This document shows, in pieces, positions 23,396 through 35,664 of a stretch of 64,000 bases of DNA; position 1 is the stretch's first letter, and each line of letters begins with the position of its first letter. The stretch lies in NCBI RefSeq assembly GCF_003597395.2, contig NC_133770.1, positions 29,992,383-30,056,382 on the forward strand, written 5' to 3'. Below the pieces are notes generated by a model. The model did not search any database and had not been told where the DNA came from. It worked only from the letters and a program-made list of their open reading frames with translations. A program made the position numbers and the translations under genes. Source of the stretch: Chelonoidis abingdonii (lineage: Eukaryota; Chordata; Testudines; Testudinidae).

Positions 23396-24004
23396 GAGCC
23401 CAGGCCTAATTTACAGGGCTAGCAGTTAGGAGCTGTGAGGATTTCTTTTAACACACGAACTGGAATACATGGGACTTAAGTAGTTAAGTCTCAAATAGTT
23501 TATTGGTATAAACTATCTCTATTGCTCTATGTAAAGCATCCATCTCATTTAACACAAGAATAAAAATCCAATGGCATCCTTCCACAATACAGGCAAATGT
23601 CAATGTAGGATTGCAATTTTACTAAATGTTCTACAGTCACTAACTAGTGTAGGAAGAAAATTGTGTATCTTTATGTACTCCTATCAATCACTTCAACATC
23701 TGAAAATTAGCAATTCTTGACTAGGCAGAGGGCTAGTCAGATCATGAAACAAAATTTATAATCCTATAATCCATTTTTTAGAGTTGCTGCTCAGAGTATA
23801 ACTACAATTTAGGAGTATGCAACATTTTTTTAACATTATGTGAAATTCTTTATTTACTATATTCAAGTGCACAAAAAGATACTAAGCATGTCACAGAAAC
23901 AAATAAAGACTCATATCTGTCCTGTAGAATTTACACAACAGGTGGTGGTGTCGTGTTGTGGCTCACTGATGGATGGATAGAAAGAAGGGAGGCAAGAGCT
24001 AGGG
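23396..24004. other. AT-rich non-coding DNA
   Basis: No gene or repeat recognised. Confidence 0.4.
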
Positions 24005-24300
24005 CAGGGATCAGCAACCTTTCAGAAGTGGTGTGCCAAATCTTCATTTATTTGCTGTAATTTAAGGTTTTGCGTGCCAGTAATACGTTAACATTTTTAG
24101 AAGGTCTCTTTCTATAAGTCTATAATATATAACTAAACTACTGTTGTTTGTAAAGTAAATAAAGCTTTTAAAATGTTTAAGAAGCTTCATTTAAAATTAA
24201 ACTAAAATGCAGAGCCCCCCAGACCCAGGCAGTGTGAGTGCCACTGAAAATCAGCTTGCGTGCCGCCTTCAGCACCCGTGCCATAGGTTGCCTACCCCTG
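24005..24300. mobile_element. hAT MITE
   Basis: The left end cagggatcagcaacctttc and right end ataggttgcctacccctg are inverted repeats. The 8-mers agctaggg and ggctaggg flank the element and match at seven of eight positions. There is no coding capacity. Confidence 0.8.
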
Positions 24301-24886
24301 GGCTAGGGGATTGAGACAGTCGAACATGTTCCTATCCTGGCAATTCTGTTACGTCAAGCTTTTTTATTACCATTTTACTTCTCTTTAGGCAATAAGGCGG
24401 GAATGAGCAGATAAAACAAACTCCAGATGATGAATTGGATAAATCAGCTGAGATAGCAATACTTACAAAGAATCTGTTAAAACACATTCATTAGCGATGG
24501 ATACAACAGTTAGATATGTAGATTTCCAAATGTGCTTGCAAAACAATCAAAGAACTTGAATATGTATAGTTCTTCATGATCCAATTGCATGTAATTACAA
24601 ATTGGCAAGATCATGTACTATTGTTAAGTGAACATTAAGCATACAACGGTTAGCATCATAAAGCAAAATTATGAGTCTCAGGTGTTTAAAGTGATATCCA
24701 CTTGGTACATTCTTCCCACTTCTCTCCTTCTCTCCATCTTCCCACATGTCTTTGTGATCCCCCTACTTCCTAAAAAGAATGGCGCTAATTTATGTCTGCA
24801 CATATTTGAGCTAAATGTATATACAGTTTTAGGTTGAAGAGTAATAAAGTTAAATTCTGACACTTTGGATCTACATTAATAATGAG

Positions 24887-25033
24887 TATCAGAGGGGTAG
24901 CCGTGTTAGTCTGGATCTGTAAAAGCAGCAGAGAATCCTGTGGCACCTGCGTCTGACGAAGTGGGTATTCACCCACGAAAGCTCACGCTCCAAAACGTCT
25001 GTTAGTCTATAAGGTGCCACAGGATTCTCTGCT
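24887..25033 (+). mobile_element. Penelope-derived short insertion with a 12-bp target duplication
   Basis: The sequence cacccacgaaagctcacgctcc, then gtctgttagtctataaggtgcc, is a Penelope-like 3' tail; the same wording is at about 58285-58350. Perfect 12-mers attaataatgag flank it (24875-24886 and 25034-25045). The segment cagcagagaatcctgtggcacc near 24926 pairs with its inverted copy near 25014-25033, so the insertion can fold into a hairpin. Confidence 0.75.
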
Positions 25034-25045
25034 ATTAATAATGAG

Positions 25046-25984
25046 CAAATCCCATAACATAAAGCACAATTAATCCCTCAGGAGGCCTTGCTTCTGTTTA
25101 AAGGGATAGTATCTGGTCAACTTTGGCCTATAAATTTCATTAAACAGATTACATAACCTGAGGCTAACAGAAGTATTTATATATTTAAAAAAAAAAAAAG
25201 AAGAAGCAAGGTTAACCCCGCCACCCACCTCCTAGTTCCGTGCTATTTACACAACACAGACTTTGAAGCACTGAGAAGCTGTAAGTGAAATGACTCCATT
25301 TTAACTCTCTTTTTTTAAAAATAACTATGTATTTGTATGTGATTGTAAGTGGTTGTCAAACTTGCCCCATGTCCTCTAAAGCATTGGTGTATCTGGTTTG
25401 AGCTGGCGTATGTATGTGGAGTTTTTTTTGTTTTGTTTGTTTTTGGGTTTTTTTTGGTCAGTGATTGTCTTAGAAGAGGGCAATTTATTTTCCACTGGAA
25501 CTACTTTTTAAGTGGTGAGACAGTGGTTGTGTTGGTATTTTTAAGGAATCATTTTCTGTGGTACCTTGAAACTCTACTTCCCCTTTTTATTTCTTATGTT
25601 GCAACTTATTGATCTCAGAATCAGTCCAACTTTGCAATTCATCCCTTTATCAACACAGATTCAAAGATGTTGGCTGCTTTATTTCTTCTCAGTCTGGTTT
25701 GGATCCGAGGTAGTGGTATAATTGGAATAATTAATAGAAATCTGATGGTTGAAGTTTTGTATTGTCTCAATTTCTCAAATGTCCAGTCTTTTTGTAAGAA
25801 CTGATCTAAGTAAAATATTCAACTAGGAAAAACAAAAGCCTGTGAGACAAGGGGCAGTCACAGATTTTTTAAGACAAAACTATCATCATCATTCCTTCTG
25901 GCTGACCTTTTGCACAACACAGGCCAGAGAATTTTCATTCAATAATTTCTACATTAAGACCATAACTCCTGGTTGAGGTAAAGC
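25046..25984. other. AT-rich non-coding DNA
   Basis: No gene recognised. The stretch has poly-A and poly-T runs (for example 25187-25199 and 25425-25460). The frame 25349-25612 is hydrophobic because of T-rich sequence and is not supported. Confidence 0.4.
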
Positions 25985-26285
25985 ATGTGTCTTAGATCTC
26001 CAATCTTCATTTAAAAGACTTCAAGTGATGGAGAATCCGTCAGACCTTGAATCATCCTTGTAGCACTTTTCAGAAGTCTTTCCAGTTTAACATCCTTTTT
26101 GAATTGTGAATTCCAGAAGTGGGTGGTGTATTTCAGTAAGTCTTGCTAATGCTATACATAAGAGGTAATGCCAGCTCCCTATTCCTACTCTGTCCCCCAT
26201 CTGCTACATTCAATGACCATGTTAGAGCCCTTTCAGCCATTTCATTGCACTATGAGCTCATGCTCTGTTGGTTATCTACCATGAC
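25985..26285 (-). mobile_element. Old CR1 3' fragment
   Basis: Reverse-strand CR1 wording is recognisable in ccttgtagcacttttcagaagtct, a catcctttttgaattgtgaattcc block and gagctcatgctctgttggttatc. It is strongly diverged. Confidence 0.55.
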
Positions 26286-26289
26286 TGAG

Positions 26290-26800
26290 GTTAAGATTTG
26301 GTCATGGTTATTTTTAGTAAAAGTCACAGATGAGTCATGGGCAATAAAAATTCACAGAAGCTCTGCGACCTGTCTGTGACTTTTGCTGCTGAGGCTCCAT
26401 GGTCTCCCAACCACCACAGTGGCAGGGGATATGAGGGGTTTCCCCTCTGCCCATGGCAGCTGGAAGCTGCAGGGGCCCCTCCCTCCACTCATGGTGGCTG
26501 GGAGCTGCAGAGTGACCATATTTCCCAAAGAGAAAATGGGACACTTCCAGTCGCTCACCCGAGGCATCCCTGAGGCTGTCTCCCATCACTGGAACCCTGA
26601 GGAGGGCCCCCTCAGGAGTCTGTCACCTGTCGCTGGAATCTTGCAGGGGGTCCCCTGTCGCTTGTTGTTGCTGTTATCTGTCACTGGAGTCCTGCCACGG
26701 CCCCTCTGGCTACGAGCTGAAGATTCCTGCAGCCCATGTAGTTGAAGCAGAGAATGTCATGGAGTGTTTGGCAGTCACGGATTCCATAACATAAACGTAG
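26290..26800. mobile_element. MITE-like element with ggttaag/ccttaacc ends
   Basis: The left end tgaggttaagatttggtcatgg and the right end ccataacataaacgtagccttaacc are imperfect inverted repeats. The interior is GC-richer than its surroundings and contains repeated cagtcac/gtgact-type words. No protein resemblance is seen in its frames. Confidence 0.45.
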
Positions 26801-27170
26801 CCTTAACCATGACCTCCAAATGCTTTTTACAGTCACTATTTTCTAGGATACAGTCATCCATTGTGTTCATGTTACCTACGTTCAAGTTTGAGATATCCAG
26901 AATATGCCGTATATTATTTGGGTCAGGAAGCTTTCAAGTACAGGTTTAAATGTTTCTAAATAGGAAGGGTATTTCTAGTTGAGGTGTTCTGAATGCTGTC
27001 TTTTCCTTTATAGAGTTTTTGATGAATGCTAATTTTCTGTGTAAATGTTGGACAAAAGATGACTGTTACACACATCATCACACTTCACTATACCTGAGGA
27101 ATCTGAAATCAAGCAAAGTAAATGTTACCAGAGGTAAATAAAAAAAGAGCACAGATAGTGAGAAGTAAAC

Positions 27171-27500
27171 TTGAGTACGTCTACACTATCTGCCGAATCG
27201 GCAGGCAGTGCTCGATCAATCAGGGATTGATTTATTACATCTAGTGTAGACATGATAAATCGATCCCCAGTTGCTTGGCTGTCGACTCCTGCACTCCACT
27301 GTGGCAAGAGGCAGAAGCGGAGTCGACGGGGGAGTGGCGGCAGTCGACCTTGCGCCGTGAGTACTCTAGGGAAGTCAACCTAAGATACGTTGACTTCAAC
27401 TATACTATTGTTTCAGCTGAAGTTGCGTATCTTAGGTTAATTCCCCCTCCCACCCCCACCCCCGCCCCTGGCCCCACACACACAGTGTAGACCTGGCCTT
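27171..27500. mobile_element. MITE with gtctacact/agtgtagac ends and internal hairpins
   Basis: The ends acgtctacact and agtgtagacctgg form an inverted repeat. Internal pairs include cctaagatacgttgactt with the agttgcgtatcttagg block, and gtcgactcc with ggagtcgac-like sequence. It is a non-coding foldback element of a type common in turtle genomes as I recall. Confidence 0.6.
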
Positions 27501-27954
27501 AGATTTAAAAAAAATAAATTATCCAAGAATCGGGTAAGGACTTCGGTTTACAACATATAATTTTAAAAGTTGATGCTCTAATATTTGTCCATCACTTAGA
27601 AGTTATAAAACTGTATACACTGTGCTGAGAATTATAGTCATAAATGTCAAAACAGTGTCTTTTGGAACAGATCAGATCCAATTAATACCGGTATCTTGTA
27701 ATTACTGACTGAAATAATAAATCAAGCAATTGTTTCATATGCTGTATAAAAGTCATTAATATCTAGCAGCTAACGGGATATGATCGTGTGATATTAAAAC
27801 AAATATTAAAAAGTTCATTCTCATTTTGCGTTATCAGAATTCTTTATGGCATTCCAGTATGATGCTGTGGCCGAAAGGACTAATGCAAGCCTTACACATG
27901 TTGAGAGTTGAATCTGGAATTAAGAGTAGGGAGGTTGTGTTATCTCTGTATTTG

Positions 27955-28500
27955 GCACTGGTCTGACTGCTACTGGAATACTATCTCCAGGTTCGGTGTT
28001 GTAAAATCAAGAAAGATGTTGATAAATTGAAGAGGGTTCAGAGAAGAGCCACAAGAATTATTAAAAGATAGGACAACATGCCTTATAGCAGGGGTTCTCA
28101 AACTGGGGGTTGGGACCCCTCAGGGGGTTACAAGGTTATTACATGGGGGGTCACAAGCTGTCAGCCTCCACCGCAAACCCCACTTTACCTCCTGCATTTA
28201 TAATGGTTTTAAATATATTAAAGTGTCTTATATGGGGAGGAGGGAATCGCACTCAGAGGCTTGCTATGTGAAAGGAGTCACCAGTATAAAAGTTTGAGAA
28301 CCACTGCCTTACAGTGAAAGAATCCAGAAGCTCAGTCTGTTTGTTAACCAAGATAAGTACCTAAATGGTGAACAAAACTTGGGTAATGAGCTCTTCAATC
28401 CAGCAGACAAAAGTATAACAAGCTCCAATATTTTGGAAGTTGGACATTTGACAAATTCAGGCTAGAAATAAGGCATACATTTTTAACTGTGAGGGTTATT
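27955..28500 (+). mobile_element. Old CR1 ORF2 C-terminal fragment
   Basis: The stretch around tgttgataaattgaagagggttcagagaagagcc and the later ggctagaaataaggcatacat block is the CR1 C-terminal and early 3' region. A hAT MITE at 28089-28306 interrupts it. Confidence 0.65.
28089..28306. mobile_element. hAT MITE nested in CR1
   Basis: The ends caggggttctcaaact and agtttgagaaccactg are inverted repeats. Flanking 8-mers ccttatag and ccttacag differ by one base. Confidence 0.85.
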
Positions 28501-28539
28501 AACCATATGCACATGAGATTGCTAGTTAGTAGCAAGGAT

Positions 28540-29640
28540 TTTTAATTCAACTATTCAAGAATAGTACTCTGTGATAGGTCTGATGTTACCTATTCTCCAG
28601 TGTTTTAAGAAAGGGAGGAGTTATCTGAGCAGTTACAAGTTATAACAAGTTATAACTAGTTATAGATATTAGTCTAACCTAAGTAGTATGGAAGACTGTG
28701 GAACACATGATAAAAGAAAAAGAAAAAACTTATGGAGGTAAACGGCAAAGGGAATGTAATGCACCATGGGAACATGGGTTTACCAAGGGTAGATTGTGCC
28801 AGACTAACCTGATTTCCTTCTTTGAGAAAATAATTAATTTTTTTTGAAGGAAAATGCAATAATATACTTGGACTTTAATAAAGCATTTGACATGGTACCA
28901 AATAGCAATTTTTTAGTTAAATTAGAGAAGTGGGGACTAGCACAATAACTATAGGTACGTATGGAACTGGGTGATGGAGAGAAGGCAAGGGGTGGTGCTG
29001 AAAAGTAGAGGGAGGTTAGTAGTGGAGGGTTTCAGATTGGAGGGAGGTTACTAGAGGAGTTCCTCAAAATCTTTCTTGGGATTAGTCTTGCTCAATATTT
29101 TTATTATTGACCCTTGGCACAAAACGTAGGAGTGTGCCAGTGAAATTGGCTGATACAAAGTTGGGCGTTATCAATACAGAGGAGGATCAAAGTATTATAC
29201 AGAAATATCTGGCAGACCTTGAGGACAGGAATGATGGGATTAAAGTCAATGGTAAAAAGTGCAAGGTCATGCACTAGGGTCTAATAATAAGTTCTGTTTT
29301 ACAAGCTGTGGTCTCCTCAGTTAGAAATGATAGAGGAAGAGAGAGACCAGGGTGTGTGGATTGATCATAGGATGATGATGAGCTACCAGTGTGATGGAGC
29401 TGTGAAAAAGTCAAATGCGATCCTAGTATGTATCAGGTGAGGAATTTCCAACAGAGATGAAATATTAATGCCATTGTATAGGGCACTGTTAAGATCTCAT
29501 GTGGAATACTATGTACAATTCTGGTCACCCATCTTTAAGAAAGATAATTCAGACTGGAACAGGTGCAGAGAATAGCTACGAGAATGATCAGGAGAATGTA
29601 GGTTCTATTTTAGGAGAGGAGAATGGAAGAGATTGGTTTG
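28540..29640 (+). mobile_element. Old CR1 reverse transcriptase fragment
   Basis: Plus-strand frames include YLDFNKAFDMVP near 28866 and later blocks corresponding to the FADDTKLG and polymerase thumb regions, all frameshifted. It is more diverged than the copy at 7672-11358 and is probably an older subfamily. Confidence 0.7.
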
Positions 29641-29650
29641 GTTAGCCCAG

Positions 29651-29945
29651 TGATTCTCAACCTTTCCAGACTACTGTACCCTTTTCAGGAGTCTGATTTG
29701 TCTTGTATACCCCAAGTTTCACCTCATTTTAAAACTATTTTCTTACAAAATCAGACATAACCATATAATTATAAAATAAATTAACGGGAATATAAATATT
29801 TTGTTGTATAGTATGTATATAGAGCAGTATAAACAAGTAATTGTGTGTATGAATTTTAATTTTTACTGACTTTGCTAATACTTTTTATGTAGCCTGCTGT
29901 AAAACAAGGCAAATATCTAGATGAGTTGATGTATCCCCTCCAGTG
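29651..29945. mobile_element. hAT element fragment, right end missing
   Basis: It starts with cagtgattctcaacctttcc, a hAT-type terminus. The expected mirror-image right end is absent; the sequence passes into a CR1-like 3' tail after gatgtatcccctcc. Confidence 0.55.
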
Positions 29946-30039
29946 TGTCCTGGGTGTGGTTTCTGCTGGCCTTCGTCTGAGGCAAAAGGCTGGAGATCGT
30001 ACACTGGATGGGGTGGACCAGTGCTCTGAGGGGGTACCG

Positions 30040-30420
30040 AGCATGCTTCGCTGGCTGATTCTTGCTCACAAGATCAGGGCCTAACTGATTACCATATGTG
30101 AGGTTAGGAAGGAATGCTCCCCCCCTGATAAAATTGGCAATGACTTTGGAGGTTTTTTACCTTCCTCTGCAGCATAGGGTGACCAGATAGCAACTGTGAA
30201 AAAATGGGACGGGGGTGGAGGGTAATAGGTGCCTACATAAGAAAGTCCCAAAAAATGAGACTGTCCCTTTAAAACGGGACATCTGGTCCCTACTGCAGCA
30301 TGAAGTGCAGGTCACTTGCCAGGATTATCTGGGTATATCTCTCTTTATGAATTCCTGGATATTGATGCATCTTGATCTCTCCTGTCCCTCTGCTTGTGAC
30401 ACATAATAGTTTAGTTTCCT
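30040..30420 (+). mobile_element. CR1 3' tail fragment
   Basis: The wording ggttaggaaggaatgctccc, then ttggaggttttttaccttcctctgcagca, is typical of the 3' untranslated part of some CR1 subfamilies. A MITE at 30175-30292 sits inside. Confidence 0.55.
30175..30292. mobile_element. Small hAT-like MITE with perfect 8-bp duplication
   Basis: The ends tagggtgaccagat and atctggtcccta are inverted repeats. The 8-mer ctgcagca occurs exactly on both sides (30167-30174 and 30293-30300). The interior is about 118 bases and non-coding. Confidence 0.85.
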
Positions 30421-30509
30421 ATGGGCTATAATACTTTGGTCTAATTTTGATTGTTGGGTTTAGTATATAGGTGCTGGGGGATGATGGTGGCCTGTAATAT
30501 GCAAAAGAT

Positions 30510-32020
30510 CAGATTAGATAGTCTGATGCAGACCTGCACAACTTGTAAAGTGGCGATGGCCATATTACTCCACAGAAAACAGCTGAGGGCTGAAATCCAC
30601 CGGGCCCCACCAAACCCTCTCCCCCCAGCGCCGCTGAACCCCCACAGCACTGCCCGCCCTGCGAAAACAACCCCCCCCCCCCCCCCCCCCAACAAACCCT
30701 CCTTCCCCACGGGCCGCCCTGCGGAAACAGCAGTACTGAACCTCGCTAATATGGTTATAGTGGGCACCTAAGGTAGTATAAATAAGGTAAAAGAAAAACG
30801 TCTTTTTGCTAGAAGTAGAATAAGATCTTCCCCCCACTTTGTAATCAGTTGCCCTGTTGAATGAATGAGGTGTGGATGAGGAAGGCATGGAAGGCAGCAT
30901 CTCCAGACAGCTGCAACCCTGGGAAGGGAAGGGAGCCAGACCAGATGAGTAGAACAGGTCAGCCACTGACTCGTGGCTCGCCTTCTTAACACCCCCCTCC
31001 CCCGGCTCGCGTACTCGCCCTCTGCCACTGATCACCCGCTCGCCTCCTCAGCCAGTGATGAGCTGCCCAAATCTAAACAAGTGGTTCCCTCCTTACCCCA
31101 CAAGGGGGTCATGGTCTCCCCCCTAACCCCCGTGGAACTCTGCCCCATCCAACCCCCCGTATTCCTTGACGCCCCCCCCCGGACCTGTGCCCCATCCACC
31201 CCCTTCCCTGTCCCTTGACTGCTCCCCACTGCCCCATCCAACCTCTCCTCTCATTCCTGATGGCCCCCTGGGAGTCCTGCCCCTGACTGCCCCCATCCAA
31301 CCTCCCCCTCCTTCCTGACAGCCTCCCTCCCGGGACCCTTGCCCCTATTCAACCACCCTGTTCCCCACCCTCTGACCGCCCCTACCCCTATCAACTCCCC
31401 CACCCCTGACCACCGCCCCGAACTCCCCTGCCCTCTATCCAACCCCCCCTCCCTGCCCCTTTACCGCGTTGCCTGGAGGTGGCTGGCGGTGCTATTGTTG
31501 TGCTCGGCTGCCGCCAGGCCATGCCATTGCCATGCAGCACCTGGAGCACCGGGTCAGGCCGAGCTCGCAGCCCGCCTGCTTCCCATGAATCAGCTGTTCA
31601 CGCGGGAAGCCTGGGAGGGCAGAGAAGCGGTGTGGCGCTCAGGCCCAGGGAGACGGAGGTGGAGGTCAGCTGGGGTGGAGGGCCACCCGTGCCGCAGCAG
31701 GTAACCTGGGAACTGCTCCCCGCCCCAGCTCATCTGCATTCCACCTCCGCCTCCCAGGGCCTGAGCACAAAGCTTCTGTACCGCTTCTCAGCCCTCCTAG
31801 GCTTCCCACGCAAACAGCTGATTCATGGGAAGCAGGGGTCAAGGAGAAGCAGGGCAGAAAGTTCTGGGAGGAGGAGGCAGAGGCAGAGCAGCAGTGAGCT
31901 GGGGCCAGCTGCCTGCCTCCCCACCACTGCCCACCTGCTCGCTCGCCTCCTCACCCCCCCTCCCTCCCTCACCCGCCGCCGCGGGCCATATGCTGTACAG
32001 ACCTGGTCTGATGGGTCCCT
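30510..32020. repeat. GC-rich repeat block with C-rich minisatellite
   Basis: The block contains 20 uninterrupted C bases at 30671-30690. At about 31080-31460 it has a diverged C-rich tandem repeat in which tgccccatccaacc-like and ttcctgacgcccc-like words alternate. Open frames here, up to 192 codons, come from base composition and show no family resemblance. A repeated element is likely, but I cannot name it. Confidence 0.5.
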
Positions 32021-32317
32021 TCTGCCTTTAAACTTTCACTTTGTGACATTGAAATAACTTGGCAAGGGTTGTGGCAATTTTCCATCACTAGCAATTTTAA
32101 AAAAACATTTACTTCTTTTTTTCTTTTAATGTTGTAGTTCAAATTAATTCAGGGAGGTCCAGCGGTCTTTGTTTTCTAGAAAAGGTCTTATCTATTTAAT
32201 AATCGCTTTCAAAGTCACCTGCTTTCTCACCTTCCGCTAAGCTAAAGACATTGTGTGGTTACAAAGGTTATTGAAGTATTTAGCACATCTCACTCAGTTT
32301 TATGCTCTGGGGGTTGA

Positions 32318-32476
<159 letters not shown>

Positions 32477-32791
32477 TAACCATAAAGTGTACATATAATT
32501 CAATTGTGTTCTTTTAAATGTTGATTTTTACAATTAAAAAATGTATGCAATCTAAAAATATATAGCTTGACTTTCAGTGGGAGTATTGAGCACCTTGGAA
32601 TATTAGGTTAAAAAGTTGTATAGAGGACTTGTCGGTTCCTTATCTGAAAAGCAAAATTAAATAAGGTACAACCTGGAGGTGGGAGAAACACATGTAGGTG
32701 TGTATCTGTGTAAATATTGTTGATAAAGCAGATCTGGGATTTGTCAAACAAAAGAATTGAAAATGGAAACAAACATTGGGAAGGATGTTAA

Positions 32792-34344
<1,553 letters not shown>

Positions 34345-34417
34345 GGGCCTGATCGAAAGACTGTTGCAGTCAGTGGAGTGACTCCAATTGATTTCAGTGG
34401 GCTTTTGATCAGGGCCT
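34345..34417. repeat. 73-bp imperfect palindrome
   Basis: The left half gggcctgatcgaaagac pairs with the right half gggcttttgatcagggcc-like sequence. The centre is cactgac/gtcagtg-like. It may be a very short foldback MITE. Confidence 0.6.
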
Positions 34418-34495
34418 ATAAGAGAGTGGGGCTGGTTGATTTTTAAAGAAACTTTGAAAGTGGTAAAAACTGTGTGCCTGTAGGTCTCTAAGCAG

Positions 34496-34690
34496 CATGG
34501 TTGTCTAATGGCTAGACCTGATTTCCCTTTTCTGCTCTGCCACAGGCACTGCTGTATGATTTGGAGCAAGTAATTTCACATCTGTTCCTCAGTTTCTCCA
34601 TCTATGAAATAAGGCAATTGATTTTCCTTTCCAAAGCAATTTATAATCTATGCATTATGAAATGCACTATACAAGCGAGAACTGATTATT
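34496..34690 (+). repeat. MIR (CORE-SINE) copy
   Basis: The order is tggttgtctaatggctaga (tRNA-related start), ctgctctgccacaggcactgc, cctcagtttctccatctatgaaat and tgcactatacaagcgagaa. These are the classic MIR blocks. It is old but nearly full length. Confidence 0.75.
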
Positions 34691-35194
34691 TCTGTTACAA
34701 AAAATTGTTTCTTTCAAGTACTGGACAGTATAGTGCTTGCTGTCAAACCTTTACGATTTTGCCTTTGCTGAACTAACATTACAGTAGTATTTGTGCTGTC
34801 TTCCATGATTAGTACAAGCAATATTGCCAGCAATTAGTATTATGGCAAAGAACAATTGTGAAGATTTTAGTGGCAACTGCAGTAGCTGTCTTAGAATCAA
34901 GTTTACCAGTGCAGGGATTGCACCATATCTTTGTAGGAATAAAAAGTATTAAATTGCATCTCGTATGGAAGTATCTGAAGTAACAAATATTACATGAAGT
35001 GGATAGAACATTGAACTACATAAAAAACTAAATTATGTGCACACTTTTCATATACAGTACTCAATATGCAAGCCTGTACATAAAAGTAAAATCTGCTTCA
35101 TGCAATTATTTCTACGTGTTTTGTTTTTTTTAAGCATATCAGTAAGTAGAAGGGGAGTTATACCTCTTATAACTGGAACTTTTAATGCATTACA

Positions 35195-35664
35195 CAGTAT
35201 AAAATTAGTACATAAATATAGCCCAAAATCATGAGTGATGTGGAGAAAGTGGATAAGGAAAAGTTATTTACTTATTCCCATAATACAAGAACTAGGGGCC
35301 ACCAAATGAAATTAATAGGCAGCAGGTTTAAAACAAATAAAAGGAAGTTCTTCACGCAGCGCACAGTCAGCTTGTGGAACTCCTTACCTGAGGAGTTCGT
35401 GAAGGCTGGGACTATAACAGTGTTTAAAAGAGAACTGGATAAATAAATGGTGGTTAAGTCCATAAATGGCTATTAGCCAGGATGGGTAAGGAATGGTGTC
35501 CCTAGCCTCTGTCTGTCAGAGGATGGAGATGGATGGCAGGAGAGCGATCGCTTGATCATTGCCTGTTAGGTTCACCCCCTCTGGGGCACCTGGCATTGGC
35601 CAGTGTCGGTAGACAGATACTGGGCTAGATGGACCTTTGGTCTGACCAGGTACGGTCGTTCTTA
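35195..35664 (+). mobile_element. CR1 LINE 3' end, well preserved
   Basis: The frame at 35231-35446 reads [20 protein letters not shown] and then [20 protein letters not shown], the CR1 ORF2 C-terminus. A typical tail follows (tactgggctagatggacc, tctgaccagg). It ends at about the start of the next insertion. Confidence 0.85.

Noticed and set aside
7028..30420. Possible host genes suggested by reverse transcriptase, esterase and transposase motifs
   Set aside because: Each motif belongs to a recognisable CR1, DIRS or Harbinger element and every frame is broken.
31479..32057. Plus-strand frame of 192 codons near the CUL2 exon
   Set aside because: It is in a GC-rich repeat block, has no domain resemblance and does not join CUL2 in frame.
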